64,000 nucleotides of DNA from an uncultured Deferribacteres bacterium (GCA_913009825.1 CAJVYQ010000010.1:43281-107280); one strand, 5' to 3'. Shown: positions 8,724-18,061, counted from the stretch's first letter. The notes: generated by a model from the letters alone, not told the origin. A program made the numbers and translations.

Positions 8724-9986
8724 ATGAACATTAAAAAACAATTTTTTTCTTTGTCGATCTGTCTGTCGCTGTTAATTCCTTCCCTGCGGGCGCAAACGAA
8801 TTCCAATGCACGCAGCTTATCCATGGCCAGGGCCTTCACCGCGGTTGCCCGGGGCGTTGATGCGGTAATCTGGAATCCTGCCAATCTGGCCATGCCGGAA
8901 CGCCCACCGGTCAGTTTTATGCTGGCAGGAGCAGGTTTTCAAATCGGGAATATGACATTTTCTAAGTCCAGTTACGACAAATACAATGGCAAATATTTGA
9001 CAGATACGGATGTGGCGGATATTCTCTCGGAGGTTCCGGAAGATGGGTTCAAACTTATAGCGGATTCTGATGTCCGGGCAATCGGTTTTTCTATTGGGCC
9101 GTTTGCCATTACAACGAATGCCGTTGCTGTTTCCGACCTGTCTCTCAGCAAAGATTACATGCGGATTTTATTAGAGGGGATTCAAATAAATAAAAATTAT
9201 GACATCGGCAACAATTCCGGCGAAGCCATCGGTTATTCGAGCATTACGGCGTCGTATGCTGTTCCGGTTTCTTTTCCGTTTTTCCGGCGGATTTATATAG
9301 GTACAAACGTGAGTTATCTGATCGGATTAGGCTATGCGGAGGTCATGGAATCTTATGGAAATTTGTACAATTCCGGCTGGGAAGTGAGCGGTTCAGGTGG
9401 TGTCAAAGCTCGTTACGCACAGGGAGGTGCAGGCTTTGCCGTTGATTTAGGTCTGGCGACCATCAAAAACGGCTGGTATTTTGGCCTGATGCTAAGAAAT
9501 GCAACATCAAACATAAAATGGAAATCCAAACCGGAGGAGTTCGAAGCCCAATTTTACACGGTGAATGGACTGAATGCGGATAATTCTTCAGATGAAGACT
9601 CTTTAGATGCTTATTTACAGACTGAAGATGGTAAACGGGAAATTGCCGCTTTTTCCACTTCCTTGCCGGCGGAGATAAGGTTCGGCGCCGCCAAAAAGTG
9701 GCGCTCCTTTCTGCTTGCGGTTGACTATCAGCAGGGTTTCTCCCACCGCCCGGGAATATCAAAGAAACCCTATCTGGCGATGAGTACGGAATGGCAGGGA
9801 ATCGGCTTTTTCCCCATGCGATTAGGTCTCGGATTCGGCGGTGATTATGGTTTAGTTCTGGCAACCGGCTTCGGTTTTAAATTGGGCTTCTTCCGGTTGG
9901 ATTACGGCATTAGTTTTAACGGCGCGCTTACGCCCGGCAAAGCCAATGCTCTGGGAATGGGGTTATCTACTTATTTCAGCTTTTAA
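8724..9986 (+). CDS. DUF5723-like outer-membrane beta-barrel protein
   Basis: A 420-residue protein with a cleavable signal peptide (MNIKKQFFSLSICLSLLIPS, cut near LRAQ). The mature start SNARSLSMARAFTAVARGVD followed by AVIWNPANLA is the typical opening of PorV/FadL-like barrels such as DUF5723: an N-terminal plug, then alternating strands. The C-terminus ends in a strand with a final aromatic residue (GMGLSTYFSF), which suits insertion by the BAM machinery. It is translated 12 bp after the lipoprotein gene and followed by a strong terminator. Members of this group serve as outer-membrane scaffolds or channels; the substrate here is unknown. Confidence 0.8.
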   Translation: MNIKKQFFSLSICLSLLIPSLRAQTNSNARSLSMARAFTAVARGVDAVIWNPANLAMPERPPVSFMLAGAGFQIGNMTFSKSSYDKYNGKYLTDTDVADILSEVPEDGFKLIADSDVRAIGFSIGPFAITTNAVAVSDLSLSKDYMRILLEGIQINKNYDIGNNSGEAIGYSSITASYAVPVSFPFFRRIYIGTNVSYLIGLGYAEVMESYGNLYNSGWEVSGSGGVKARYAQGGAGFAVDLGLATIKNGWYFGLMLRNATSNIKWKSKPEEFEAQFYTVNGLNADNSSDEDSLDAYLQTEDGKREIAAFSTSLPAEIRFGAAKKWRSFLLAVDYQQGFSHRPGISKKPYLAMSTEWQGIGFFPMRLGLGFGGDYGLVLATGFGFKLGFFRLDYGISFNGALTPGKANALGMGLSTYFSF

Positions 9987-10032
9987 ATGCTGTCGCAAAA
10001 ATAATCTTCGACTAACTTCCTCCCTCCCAACG

Positions 10033-10061
10033 AAAGGTCTGCCTTCGGGCAGGCCTTTTTT
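10033..10061 (+). terminator. Rho-independent terminator with UUCG loop
   Basis: The stem GGTCTGCC/GGCAGGCC (one G-U pair) closes a TTCG tetraloop, with flanking A-U pairs and a run of six T. It stands 46 bp after the DUF5723 barrel gene and ends that operon. Confidence 0.9.
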
Positions 10062-10069
10062 ATCTGTTT

Positions 10070-10187
10070 GTAACTACACAGCCATACTGGAGTTGGCAGA
10101 TCAATTATACTTTGACTCCCTGCCTGCAGCTCGAAGGAAGTCGAAGGCTTATGATGTTGGAAATATAAGACAGGGCTGAGTAGTTAC
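10070..10187. repeat. GTAAC-bounded repeat, family A copy 1
   Basis: The left end GTAACTACACAGCC and right end GGGCTGAGTAGTTAC are inverted copies with one mismatch and enclose 118 bp. The interior contains CTGCCTGCAG and TCGAAGGCTT segments that also occur in other gaps. It begins 9 bp after the terminator. Confidence 0.75.
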
Positions 10188-10237
10188 ATCTGTTTTTTGA
10201 TAAGATAACCTGGCCCGGGTTTATAATTCTCACCTGA

Positions 10238-10344
10238 ATTGAGCGATTCTCTTATTTTTAAGCTTATTTTTATTACTAAACGGATTTTCATTTTTGAACT
10301 AAATCCGATTGGCGATTCAGCGAATCGCCCTACAATCGCTCAAT
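10238..10344. repeat. 107-bp family B repeat, copy 1
   Basis: Ends are ATTGAGCGATT and AATCGCTCAAT, an 11-bp perfect inverted repeat. The interior carries an AT-rich half and the small palindrome GGCGATTCAGCGAATCGCC near the right end. The total is exactly 107 bp, the same as copies at 33642 and 58619. The rest of the gap to 10615 shows no gene; an isolated left end (AATTGAGCGATT) lies at about 10494. Confidence 0.85.
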
Positions 10345-10615
10345 GAAGGTCTCACAATTATTCTTTATCCTGATTGTTGTGAGAAACAGACCCAACCATT
10401 TTTTCTTCTTCAAATCCTGCCGTCGGTGGACTTGAAAAAAGGCCAACCAATTTTGTTGATTTTTTCATTTGTATTAGATATATTCATACCTAAATTGAGC
10501 GATTCAGATATTATTTATTCAACAATGAACCTCAAGAATCAAAAAAAATGTTTTCTATGTTTTCTATGTTTTCAATAATCCGTATTAAATTTCTGGAACA
10601 TTTAAAGAGGTGCTT

Positions 10616-11758
10616 ATGATAAACAAAAGTGATGTAACTTCATTAGCCCGATTTAATACACAAGGCTACTATGCCTCGAGTTTGTATTTAAACGTCAATG
10701 GGAAACGGTTCAACAAAAAGGATTATGAAATAAAATTGAAAGCGCTAATCAGAGAGCGCAAGCAGGAAATTAACGGTTTGGGATTAAGCCAGGAAGCCCA
10801 AAATTCTATTCTTGCCGATTTTGATCTGATCCGGAATTTTGTCAGTATGCAGTTTAATGGCAAGGGGGCAAAAAGTTTGGCCATATTCAGTTGCAATGGC
10901 CTGGATTTATGGCAGGTTTATCGTTTGCCTTATGCCATTCATCCCCGTTTGGTTGTGAGTAAACAACCGTACTTACGGCCTCTAATTACCATGCTGGCTG
11001 ATAATAAACGCTATCTTGCCATCATTGTCAGCAGGGACAAAGCCAGACTTTTTGAATATTATTTGGGAACATTGAAGGAGTATTCAAAAATATTGAATGA
11101 GGTTCCCAGCCAGGTTAAAATGTCCGGATGGTACGGCCTGGAAGAACGCCGCATCGAGCGCCACATCGATGATTATGTTCACCGGCATCTTAAAAATGTT
11201 TCCGAAGGTGTATTCGATTATTATCAGAATAGCTATCCCGATTGGCTGATCCTTGGCGGCAGAAAAAGTATTGTGAGCGAGTTTGAACGTCATCTGCATT
11301 CGGATATTCAGGAAAAAATTATCGATCGGATTGTGATTGGAGTGGATTCCATCGCATCCGAAATTGTGGCATCGCTGCAATTGGCAGTGGAAGATTTTGA
11401 AATGAAAGAGCAGAAACGCCTGCTGAAACATTTGTTTGAAGAAAGAGGTCCGGTTGGTTTGGGTATAACCGGGTTAAAAGCAACATTGCGTGCGCTTTGG
11501 CATGGCCAGGTGAACATTTTATTCATCACGGAAGATTATGCACAACCGGGATATTATTGTCCTGAATGCTGGTATATGAGCAATAACGAAGAAGTTTGTA
11601 CTAACGACAAAACACCGATGAAACGGTCCCATGATATCATAGAAGATGCCATAGAAACGGCCATATATCAGAATTGTGAAATTGTCCGGGTAAAAGATAA
11701 AAAAATATTAGCGGGTGAATATGAAAATATTGGCGCCCTGCTCCGTTTTAAAATCTGA
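10616..11758 (+). CDS. eRF1-like protein (bacterial archaeo-eukaryotic release factor family)
   Basis: A 380-residue soluble protein. The start is ATG 10616, with AAGAGG five bases upstream; a GTG six bases earlier is less well placed. The layout follows the bacterial eRF1-like (baeRF) proteins: an N-terminal alpha/beta domain with ARFNTQGYYASSLYLNV, a middle domain with LAIFSCNGLDLWQVYRLP and IVSRDKARLFEY, and a C-terminal L7Ae/Pelota-like domain containing LFITEDYAQPGYYCPECW with a probable metal-binding CPEC. The GGQ peptide-release motif of true release factors is absent. Relatives (eRF1, Pelota, Vms1/ANKZF1) act on stalled or terminating ribosomes; a ribosome-rescue or tRNA-processing role is an inference. 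The next gene, a GalT homologue, starts 12 bp on. Confidence 0.75.
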   Translation: MINKSDVTSLARFNTQGYYASSLYLNVNGKRFNKKDYEIKLKALIRERKQEINGLGLSQEAQNSILADFDLIRNFVSMQFNGKGAKSLAIFSCNGLDLWQVYRLPYAIHPRLVVSKQPYLRPLITMLADNKRYLAIIVSRDKARLFEYYLGTLKEYSKILNEVPSQVKMSGWYGLEERRIERHIDDYVHRHLKNVSEGVFDYYQNSYPDWLILGGRKSIVSEFERHLHSDIQEKIIDRIVIGVDSIASEIVASLQLAVEDFEMKEQKRLLKHLFEERGPVGLGITGLKATLRALWHGQVNILFITEDYAQPGYYCPECWYMSNNEEVCTNDKTPMKRSHDIIEDAIETAIYQNCEIVRVKDKKILAGEYENIGALLRFKI

Positions 11759-11770
11759 ATGGGAGCATGA

Positions 11771-12802
11771 ATGAACGAATTACGGCGCGATCCCATGTCG
11801 GGTCGCTGGGCGATCATTGAACACAGAGATAAAATCGATTTTAAATCCTTGTTGAGTAGAAAGCAGCATCGAAAAGAAGTCAGCAAAAATTGTCCGTTTT
11901 GTGAAGGAAACGAAAGCCGGACCGAACCGGAAATCTATGCTCTGCGCACTCGGGGAAAGATGGAGAACGGCCCGGGATGGCAAGTACGGGTCATTCCGGA
12001 TTTACATCCTGCTTTGCAGACCCGGGGGGCCATGGACGACCGTGGTTATGGAATTTATGATGTGTTGAACGCAATCGGCGTGCATGAAGTAATTGTGGAA
12101 CATCCCAATCATTCGATGGGTTACCCGGATTTTTCAGTGGAGCATGCTCAGCATATCATCGAGGTGATGCAGAAACGGACCATCGAGATTAAAAAAGATG
12201 TTCGTTTCCGGTATGTCCTGATTCATAAAAATTATGGGGAGGCCTCTGCCGCGATTACCGATCATTCCCATTCCCATCTGCTGGCAACTCCTGTAACTCC
12301 CAGGAGAGTAAAAATAGAATTGGATTTCGCGAAGGAATTTTATCTTTATAAAGAACGCTGCATCTATTGTGATATGGTTGATATGGAATTGGAAAAACGG
12401 GAAAGAATTATCCTGGAGGACGGTGATTTTTTAGCGGTTACTCCTTTCCCTTCACGCCGGCCGTTTGAGATATGCATTTTGCCGGAAAAGCATGAAACTT
12501 TTTTTGAACAGAATCAGAATCAAAAACAATTGGCGCAGATGTTGATCACAATCATGTCCAAGATGAGTAAATTGCTGAAAGATCCCGATTATATTCTTAC
12601 CTTTCATAACGGGCCCAATACAACGGCGGCTTACAAACGCGGATACTGGAAAACGATCCATAAAGATTTTCACTGGCATATCGAGCTGGTTCCCCGCCTG
12701 CACAGCCGAACCAGTTTTGAATTAGGTTCAGGCTTTTCCATCAATCCTATTGCGCCGGAAATAGCGGCAAAAATATATAGAGAAGAAGAATTTGACATCT
12801 GA
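11771..12802 (+). CDS. galT: GalT-family nucleotidyltransferase / phosphorylase with HSHSH triad
   Basis: A 343-residue HIT-superfamily protein of the galactose-1-phosphate uridylyltransferase type, which swaps a nucleotide monophosphate between UDP- or ADP-sugars and sugar phosphates through a histidine intermediate. Two zinc-type pairs are visible (CPFCEGNE near residue 40, CIYCDMVD near 197), plus WQVRVIPDLHPAL and the C-terminal FHWHIELVPR. The catalytic segment is DHSHSHLLATP at residues 164-174. H167 aligns with the nucleophile, but H169 replaces the glutamine found in classic GalT (HPHGQ) and in ADP-glucose phosphorylase-like forms (HSHSQ). Histidine at that position is typical of HIT hydrolases, so the reaction may differ. 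It follows the eRF1-like gene by 12 bp. Confidence 0.82.
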   Translation: MNELRRDPMSGRWAIIEHRDKIDFKSLLSRKQHRKEVSKNCPFCEGNESRTEPEIYALRTRGKMENGPGWQVRVIPDLHPALQTRGAMDDRGYGIYDVLNAIGVHEVIVEHPNHSMGYPDFSVEHAQHIIEVMQKRTIEIKKDVRFRYVLIHKNYGEASAAITDHSHSHLLATPVTPRRVKIELDFAKEFYLYKERCIYCDMVDMELEKRERIILEDGDFLAVTPFPSRRPFEICILPEKHETFFEQNQNQKQLAQMLITIMSKMSKLLKDPDYILTFHNGPNTTAAYKRGYWKTIHKDFHWHIELVPRLHSRTSFELGSGFSINPIAPEIAAKIYREEEFDI

Positions 12803-12816
12803 AAAATGAAAAGCCA

Positions 12817-12839
12817 GGTCAGGAGTTCAACTCCCGACC
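12817..12839 (+). terminator. Hairpin after galT
   Basis: GGTCAGGA and TCCCGACC form an 8-bp stem (one G-U) around GTTCAAC, 14 bp past the galT stop. There is no T run, so it may stabilise the transcript or work with Rho instead of terminating alone. Confidence 0.45.
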
Positions 12840-13086
12840 AAGTGAAGATATTCCTACCGGACAAATCATCAGTGAGTCCATATTTACAAGTAAAATCAAT
12901 ATTTTTATTCAATTCAGCATAGAAACCGGAATGGTATTTGATTGATTTTTGTTCCTGCAAATACTATATTACATAGTGTCTGAACGAAAAGTGGAAAACA
13001 TGCATCTTGCTTGTTTTATAAACTGTTTAGTTTCCTGCTCTTCAATAAGATTATAATTCAAACAAGATGTTTGATATAGAATTTAG

Positions 13087-13247
13087 GTAACTATTCAGGT
13101 CGCCTGAGAGTGAACCCTCAGGCTAAGACATGAAAGCATCCTGAAGGATGCTATCGTAAATAGGACGCTTTAGCGCCCTTTCATTTCTTAGCCTTGTCGT
13201 TCACGGCAAGGCGAAAAAGATTGAAAGAAAACACCTGAATAGTTACG
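13087..13247. repeat. GTAAC-bounded repeat, family A copy 2
   Basis: A perfect 14-bp inverted end pair, GTAACTATTCAGGT and ACCTGAATAGTTAC, encloses 161 bp. The interior has its own nested stems (CCTGAG..CTCAGG, GCATCCTGAAGGATGC, GGACGCTTTAGCGCCC, GCCTTGTCGTTCACGGCAAGGC). The surrounding gap 12840-13331 contains no gene. Confidence 0.85.
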
Positions 13248-13331
13248 AATTTAGATACTTTTCGTTCAGCCTTTACATAACAATCATTCAATAAGTAAAT
13301 AACCCTTTATATTGTTTTTCAGAGAGTTTTG

Positions 13332-13892
13332 ATGAACATCATTCACAATAAGAGCGGTTGGATAGAGGTGATTTGCGGGAGTATGTATAGCGGTAAAACG
13401 GAAGAATTAATCCGTCGCCTCCGCCGTTCTCAAATTGCCCGGCAAAATGTAACCATCTTCAAACCGGAAATTGATAACCGGTACAGTGATGACCACATTG
13501 TATCACATAGCGATTTGAAGATTCCATCTATTCCGGTGAATTCTGCTGCGGAAATTTTTAATAAAGCCAAAGATGCAGATGTAGTGGGTATCGATGAGGC
13601 GCAATTTTTTGGTATGGATTTAGTGGACGTTTGTCAAAATTTAGCTGATGCCGGCAAGCGGGTGATTGTGGCCGGCCTGGATCAGGATTATCGTGGTGAG
13701 CCGTTTGAACCGATTCCGCAATTATTGGCAACGGCAGAATATATTACTAAAACGCTGGCCATTTGCATGGTGTGCAGCAACCCGGCAAACCGGACGCAAC
13801 GCATTACCGCGGACGAAGAGCGGGTAATTGTCGGGGGCAGCGAAATTTACGAGGCCCGTTGCCGTAACTGTTTTATGCCGCCGAAGAAATAG
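13332..13892 (+). CDS. tdk: Thymidine kinase
   Basis: Phosphorylates thymidine to dTMP with ATP in pyrimidine salvage. The 186-residue protein shows the P-loop [18 protein letters not shown], the Walker B-like DEAQFF, the [13 protein letters not shown] lasso segment, and two zinc pairs (CMVC and CRNC) of the bacterial/eukaryotic cytosolic TK1 class. It begins the nucleoside-salvage run: the CNT transporter starts 22 bp downstream, then purine nucleoside phosphorylase. A TTG codon sits just before the ATG in frame; the ATG is preferred. Confidence 0.96.
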   Translation: MNIIHNKSGWIEVICGSMYSGKTEELIRRLRRSQIARQNVTIFKPEIDNRYSDDHIVSHSDLKIPSIPVNSAAEIFNKAKDADVVGIDEAQFFGMDLVDVCQNLADAGKRVIVAGLDQDYRGEPFEPIPQLLATAEYITKTLAICMVCSNPANRTQRITADEERVIVGGSEIYEARCRNCFMPPKK

Positions 13893-13914
13893 AACGAAAC
13901 CCGGGAGGAGATGA

Positions 13915-15225
13915 ATGCTCTATCGCATGATCAGTTTTGTGGGGATCTTTGTCATTTTGGGGATCGCCTGGTTGATGTCCAACAACAAACGGAACATAAA
14001 TTACCGCACGGTATTTTGGGGCATTGCATTGCAATTGGTCTTTGCTGTTATCATTCTTAAAACCGGACCGGGGAAAGCCCTTTTTTTCTTTGCCCGGGCA
14101 TTCATCGACCGGCTGTTGAGTTTTACGGACGCCGGCGCTTATTTTCTCTTCGGCAAGCTGTACCTGGCAACTTCGGATATCGTTCATACACCGGAAATTG
14201 CCCGGCAAATCGGCCGGAATGTGGGCCCGATGCAGTTGTATGATGCCGGCGCCAAAGGATTTGTCAATATCGGTATCGTGTTTGCCATCCATATTTTACC
14301 CACTATTATTTTCTTCGCTTCCGTGATGTCGGTTCTATATCACCTGGGTGTTATGCAGAAGATTGTGCAATTTATGGCCTGGATTATGAGCAAATTCATG
14401 AACACCAGCGGCTCAGAATCTCTCTCTGCCGCATCCAATATTTTTGTCGGACAGACCGAGGCGCCGTTGGTGATTAAACCGTATGTTAGTATGATGACCA
14501 TGTCCGAACTGATGGCTATTATGACCGGTGGATTTGCCACCATTGCCGGCGGCGTTATGGCAGCATACGTACGTTTTGGCGTAGATGCCGGGCATTTGAT
14601 GGCCGCCAGCGTGATGTCCGCTCCGGCGGCGCTGGTGATGGCGAAAATTATTTTTCCTGAAACCGGGAAATCACAAACCGCCGACGGTAACCTTTTAAAT
14701 ATCGAAAAAAAAACCGCAAACATTGTCGATGCGGCAGCTTCCGGTGCGGCGGACGGTTTGCGACTGGCCGTGAATGTGGGGGCTATGTTGATGGCTTTCA
14801 TCGCTCTCATTGCCATGCTCAATTACGGCCTTGGGCTTGTGGGTGGCCTGTTCGGCTATGCCGATTTAAGCCTGAAAACAATCTTTGGTATCCTTTTCTA
14901 TCCCCTGTCTTTTTTTATGGGTGTGGAATGGAGCGATTTACTTCAGTTCGGCAACCTTTTGGGAACCAAAATATCAATAAATGAAATGGTAGCGTATGTG
15001 GAATTAACCTCACTTAAGGATGTTATTTCACCGCGCTCGTATATTATTGCCACATACGCGTTGTGCGGTTTTGCCAATTTCAGTTCCATCGCCATCCAAA
15101 TTGGCGGAATCAGCAGTATTGCGCCCAACCGCAGACAGGATCTGGCCAAGTTGGGGATCCGTGCCATGTTTGCCGGCGCCCTTGCTTCCTGGTTAACGGC
15201 AACTATCGCCGGTATGTTAATTTAA
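13915..15225 (+). CDS. nupC: Concentrative nucleoside transporter, NupC/CNT family
   Basis: An inner-membrane symporter that brings nucleosides into the cell with Na+ or H+. The 436 residues contain about ten hydrophobic segments. Family signatures are GQTEAPLVIKPYVSMM (the Gln-Glu pair contacts nucleoside in CNT structures), GFATIAGGVMAAYVRFGV, and the C-terminal CGFANFSSIAIQIGG. GGGAGGAG lies just before the ATG. Its place between tdk and pnp fits uptake of nucleosides for kinase and phosphorolysis. Confidence 0.94.
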   Translation: MLYRMISFVGIFVILGIAWLMSNNKRNINYRTVFWGIALQLVFAVIILKTGPGKALFFFARAFIDRLLSFTDAGAYFLFGKLYLATSDIVHTPEIARQIGRNVGPMQLYDAGAKGFVNIGIVFAIHILPTIIFFASVMSVLYHLGVMQKIVQFMAWIMSKFMNTSGSESLSAASNIFVGQTEAPLVIKPYVSMMTMSELMAIMTGGFATIAGGVMAAYVRFGVDAGHLMAASVMSAPAALVMAKIIFPETGKSQTADGNLLNIEKKTANIVDAAASGAADGLRLAVNVGAMLMAFIALIAMLNYGLGLVGGLFGYADLSLKTIFGILFYPLSFFMGVEWSDLLQFGNLLGTKISINEMVAYVELTSLKDVISPRSYIIATYALCGFANFSSIAIQIGGISSIAPNRRQDLAKLGIRAMFAGALASWLTATIAGMLI

Positions 15226-15236
15226 ACATCGGTTTG

Positions 15237-16076
15237 ATGATGGATGATTTGTCCCGTAAAATAGCGGAAGCCCAGCACTTTATTTTGAACCAATTAGGCC
15301 AACTGCCCCCGTTGGCAATCGTTTTGGGATCGGGATTGGGAGGCTTCGCCGATAGATTGGAAAATCCAAACTTTATCTCCACTGCCGATATTCCTCATTA
15401 TCCGCGCTCAACCGTGGCAGGACACGCCGGGTACTGGGTGATGGGAACACTGCACGGTAAAAAAGTAGTGGCCGTGAAAGGACGGGTTCATTTCTATGAA
15501 GGCTATTCGTTAGAGAAAGTCACATTCCCGGTGCGGCTCCTGGGCAGATTGGGCATTCGGTATCTTGTGATAACTAATGCCGCCGGTAGTTTGAATCCTC
15601 TCATCCGTCCCGGAGATCTGATGCTGATCGATGATCATATCAATCTTTTTTTAACCAATCCATTGATCGGAATTGGGGGGAAATCGGAATCGGACCGGTT
15701 TGTTGATATGTCCGCTCCTTATTCGGAAAAATTGGCGTGCATCGCTGAAAAGGCCGCCCTGGATTTACGGATCGAACTAAAAAAAGGCGTACTGATCGGC
15801 AGCAGCGGACCTACCTATGAAACTGCTGCGGAAGTGAACATGATGCGAAAATTGGGCGGCGATGCAGGCACTATGTCCACCATCCCGGAAGTGATTGTTG
15901 CCAATCGATTGAATTTGGAAGTATTGGGCGTCTCGTGCATCACTAATATGACCACCGGCCTGTCCGGGAAAAAATTAGACCACCGGGAAGTGACGGAAGT
16001 TGCGGCTCTGGCAGCGGATCGATTCCAAAAATTAATGGAAGAGACTATTGTACGAATATTGTCTGTGTCTGTGTGA
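15237..16076 (+). CDS. punA: Purine nucleoside phosphorylase
   Basis: Splits purine nucleosides with phosphate into base and ribose-1-phosphate. The start ATG 15237 (or the adjacent ATG 15240) gives 279 residues, matching trimeric PNP. The ORF extends further upstream but would run inside the transporter gene, so I reject that part. Motifs are VLGSGLGGFADRL (phosphate loop), HYPRSTVAGHAGYW, GRVHFYEGYSLEKVTFPVRL, TNAAGSLNP, and SGPTYETAAEVNMMRKLGG, with the purine-site Glu and the Asn/Thr of VLGVSCITNMTTGL. It begins 11 bp after nupC. Confidence 0.95.
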   Translation: MMDDLSRKIAEAQHFILNQLGQLPPLAIVLGSGLGGFADRLENPNFISTADIPHYPRSTVAGHAGYWVMGTLHGKKVVAVKGRVHFYEGYSLEKVTFPVRLLGRLGIRYLVITNAAGSLNPLIRPGDLMLIDDHINLFLTNPLIGIGGKSESDRFVDMSAPYSEKLACIAEKAALDLRIELKKGVLIGSSGPTYETAAEVNMMRKLGGDAGTMSTIPEVIVANRLNLEVLGVSCITNMTTGLSGKKLDHREVTEVAALAADRFQKLMEETIVRILSVSV

Positions 16077-16116
16077 AAATTCTTATTTTCGAACCGTGTA
16101 AAATATGAGGTTGTAA

Positions 16117-17793
16117 ATGGATAAAATTGTGGAATGTGTGCCTAATTTTAGCGAAGGCAGAAACGAAGCGGTTATCAAAGAAATTACAGATGAAATTGAA
16201 AATTGTGACTCCGTAATGTTGTTGGATGTTGACCCCGGCGCGGCGATCAATAGAACGGTGGTTACGTTTATCGGCACACCCGGCGGCGTGAAAGAAGCGG
16301 CTTTCAAAGCTATCAGAAAAGCGGCGGAAGTAATCGATATGAGCAAGCAAAAAGGAGAACATGCCAGAATGGGCGCTACCGATGTTTGTCCGTTTATCCC
16401 GGTCTCCGGCGTTACGATGGAAGATTGTGCCCAAATTGCCCGGGATGTGGGGGAGCGGGTCGGAAATGAATTGAGTATTCCCGTTTATCTGTATGAAATG
16501 GCTGCTGCCCGGCCGGAGCGGCAAAATCTGGCAATAATCCGGCAGGGAGAATATGAAGGATTACCGGAAAAGTTGCAGGATCCGGACTGGCAGCCCGATT
16601 TTGGCACGGCGGAATTTAATCCCAGAGCCGGCGCTACTGTTATCGGGGCCAGAGAATTTTTGATTGCTTACAATATTAATCTGAATACCCGTGACAGAAA
16701 ACTGGCTCACGAAATTGCCCTTAACCTGCGTGAAGCGGGCCGGGCGAAGAGAGATGCGGCAGGTAAAATTGTGCGTGATGAGAACGGCAAAATAGTCAAA
16801 GTTCCGGGACGGTTGAAATCGGTAAAAGGGGTTGGCTGGTTCATCGATGAATACGGTATTGCCCAGGTTTCATACAACCTGACGAATTATAAAATTACTC
16901 CCGTTCATATCGCCTTCGAAGAATCGTGCAAGGAAGCGGAAAAATTGGGCATGCGGGTTAGCGGCAGTGAATTAATCGGTTTGATTCCACTGCAGGCCAT
17001 GCTGGATGCCGGGAATTATTTTCTGAAAAAACAGGGCAGGTCTACCGGCGTCCCGGAAGAAGAGTTGATCCACATTGCCGTAAAATCGCTTGGCTTGGAT
17101 GATCTTGGCGAATTCAACCCGGAAGAGAAGATCATCGAATATCGATTTAAAAAGAGATACGGGAATTTGGTTTCCATGCGGTTATACGAATTTGCCAATG
17201 AGCTTTCCACCGATTCTCCGGCCCCCGGCGGCGGCAGTGTTTCCGCTCTGGCCGGTGTGTTGGCTGCTTCGCTGGCTGCAATGGTGGCAAATTTAACTCA
17301 CGGGCATAAAAACTACAAGGTAAGCTGGGGAGAAATGGAAGATGTGGCCGTCATCGGACAAAAAGTTAAAAAGCAACTTTTAAGTTTGATCGATGAAGAT
17401 ACCGACGCCTTCAACCGGATGATGGATGCCATGCACTTGCCGAAGAAAAAAGAGAAAGACCGCAAAAGAAGGGATGCTGCTATTGAAGAAGCAACCAAAT
17501 CGGCCACGATGGTGCCTTTCCGGGTGATGGAGCAATCGCTGCAGGCCATGAAACTATGCAAAGCTGTGGTCGAAATGGGTAATATAAATGCGGCAAGCGA
17601 CGCCGGTGTGGGTGCGCTGTTAGGGAATGCTGCGGTTAACGGCGCCTTTTTGAATGTTAAAATAAACCTGCCCGGTATTGTCGAAAAATCATTTAGGGAC
17701 GAAATTATGAAGAAAACGGATGCCCTGGCCACCGAAGCTAATATATTGCGGCGTGAAATTCTGGATTTGGTGGAATTGAAATTGGAAAAATAG
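16117..17793 (+). CDS. ftcD: Glutamate formimidoyltransferase / formimino-THF cyclodeaminase fusion
   Basis: A 558-residue bifunctional folate enzyme. Residues 1 to about 330 are the formiminotransferase (MDKIVECVPNFSEGRN opening, KQKGEHARMGATDVCPFIPV with the catalytic His, YGIAQVSYNLTNY). Residues about 355-558 are the helical cyclodeaminase (FANELSTDSPAPGGGSVSAL, AASDAGVGALLGNAAVNGAF). It moves a formimino group to tetrahydrofolate and releases ammonia to give 5,10-methenyl-THF. The usual context is histidine breakdown, but no hut gene is near; neighbours are pnp upstream and purine deaminases downstream. In purine-fermenting bacteria a similar activity uses formiminoglycine, so a purine role is possible. 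It starts 40 bp after pnp. Confidence 0.92.
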   Translation: MDKIVECVPNFSEGRNEAVIKEITDEIENCDSVMLLDVDPGAAINRTVVTFIGTPGGVKEAAFKAIRKAAEVIDMSKQKGEHARMGATDVCPFIPVSGVTMEDCAQIARDVGERVGNELSIPVYLYEMAAARPERQNLAIIRQGEYEGLPEKLQDPDWQPDFGTAEFNPRAGATVIGAREFLIAYNINLNTRDRKLAHEIALNLREAGRAKRDAAGKIVRDENGKIVKVPGRLKSVKGVGWFIDEYGIAQVSYNLTNYKITPVHIAFEESCKEAEKLGMRVSGSELIGLIPLQAMLDAGNYFLKKQGRSTGVPEEELIHIAVKSLGLDDLGEFNPEEKIIEYRFKKRYGNLVSMRLYEFANELSTDSPAPGGGSVSALAGVLAASLAAMVANLTHGHKNYKVSWGEMEDVAVIGQKVKKQLLSLIDEDTDAFNRMMDAMHLPKKKEKDRKRRDAAIEEATKSATMVPFRVMEQSLQAMKLCKAVVEMGNINAASDAGVGALLGNAAVNGAFLNVKINLPGIVEKSFRDEIMKKTDALATEANILRREILDLVELKLEK

Positions 17794-17968
17794 TGAACAG
17801 ACAGTTGTTTGAAACCATTTTTAACCTGAAAAATTCATTCACTACAAAGGTACCCCGCCTGCACGGGCAGGATAAACTCAGTCGAAGGCTTCCTGCCATC
17901 AAACTAATAAGCATACCTGAGTAGTTACAATTGAACTTAAAATAAAAGGGATCGCAAAACAAACCGGG

Positions 17969-18046
17969 TTTAAATTACTGAATTGTCCTAATATAAATAT
18001 TCTTAGTAACTTAGTGCCTTTGTGGCAAAAATTTGTGAATAATGCA
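17969..18046. repeat. Family E repeat copy 1 (GCCACNAAGGCACTAAG type)
   Basis: An approximately 78-bp unit, reverse-oriented relative to the copy at 52659. The conserved core reads TTAGTGCCTTTGTGGCAAAA and continues with ATTTGTGAATAATGCAG. It ends 15 bp before the aminohydrolase start, so it forms part of that gene's leader. A lone family A right end (ACCTGAGTAGTTAC) lies upstream at 17915-17928. Confidence 0.75.
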
Positions 18047-18061
18047 GATTAAGAAAAAGAA

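Noticed and set aside
10309..10578. ORF of 89 codons
   Set aside because: It begins inside a family B repeat and has no ribosome site or recognisable protein features.
12817..12839. tRNA T-arm-like sequence (GGAGTTCAACTCC)
   Set aside because: No acceptor, D or anticodon arms around it; better explained as a hairpin after galT.
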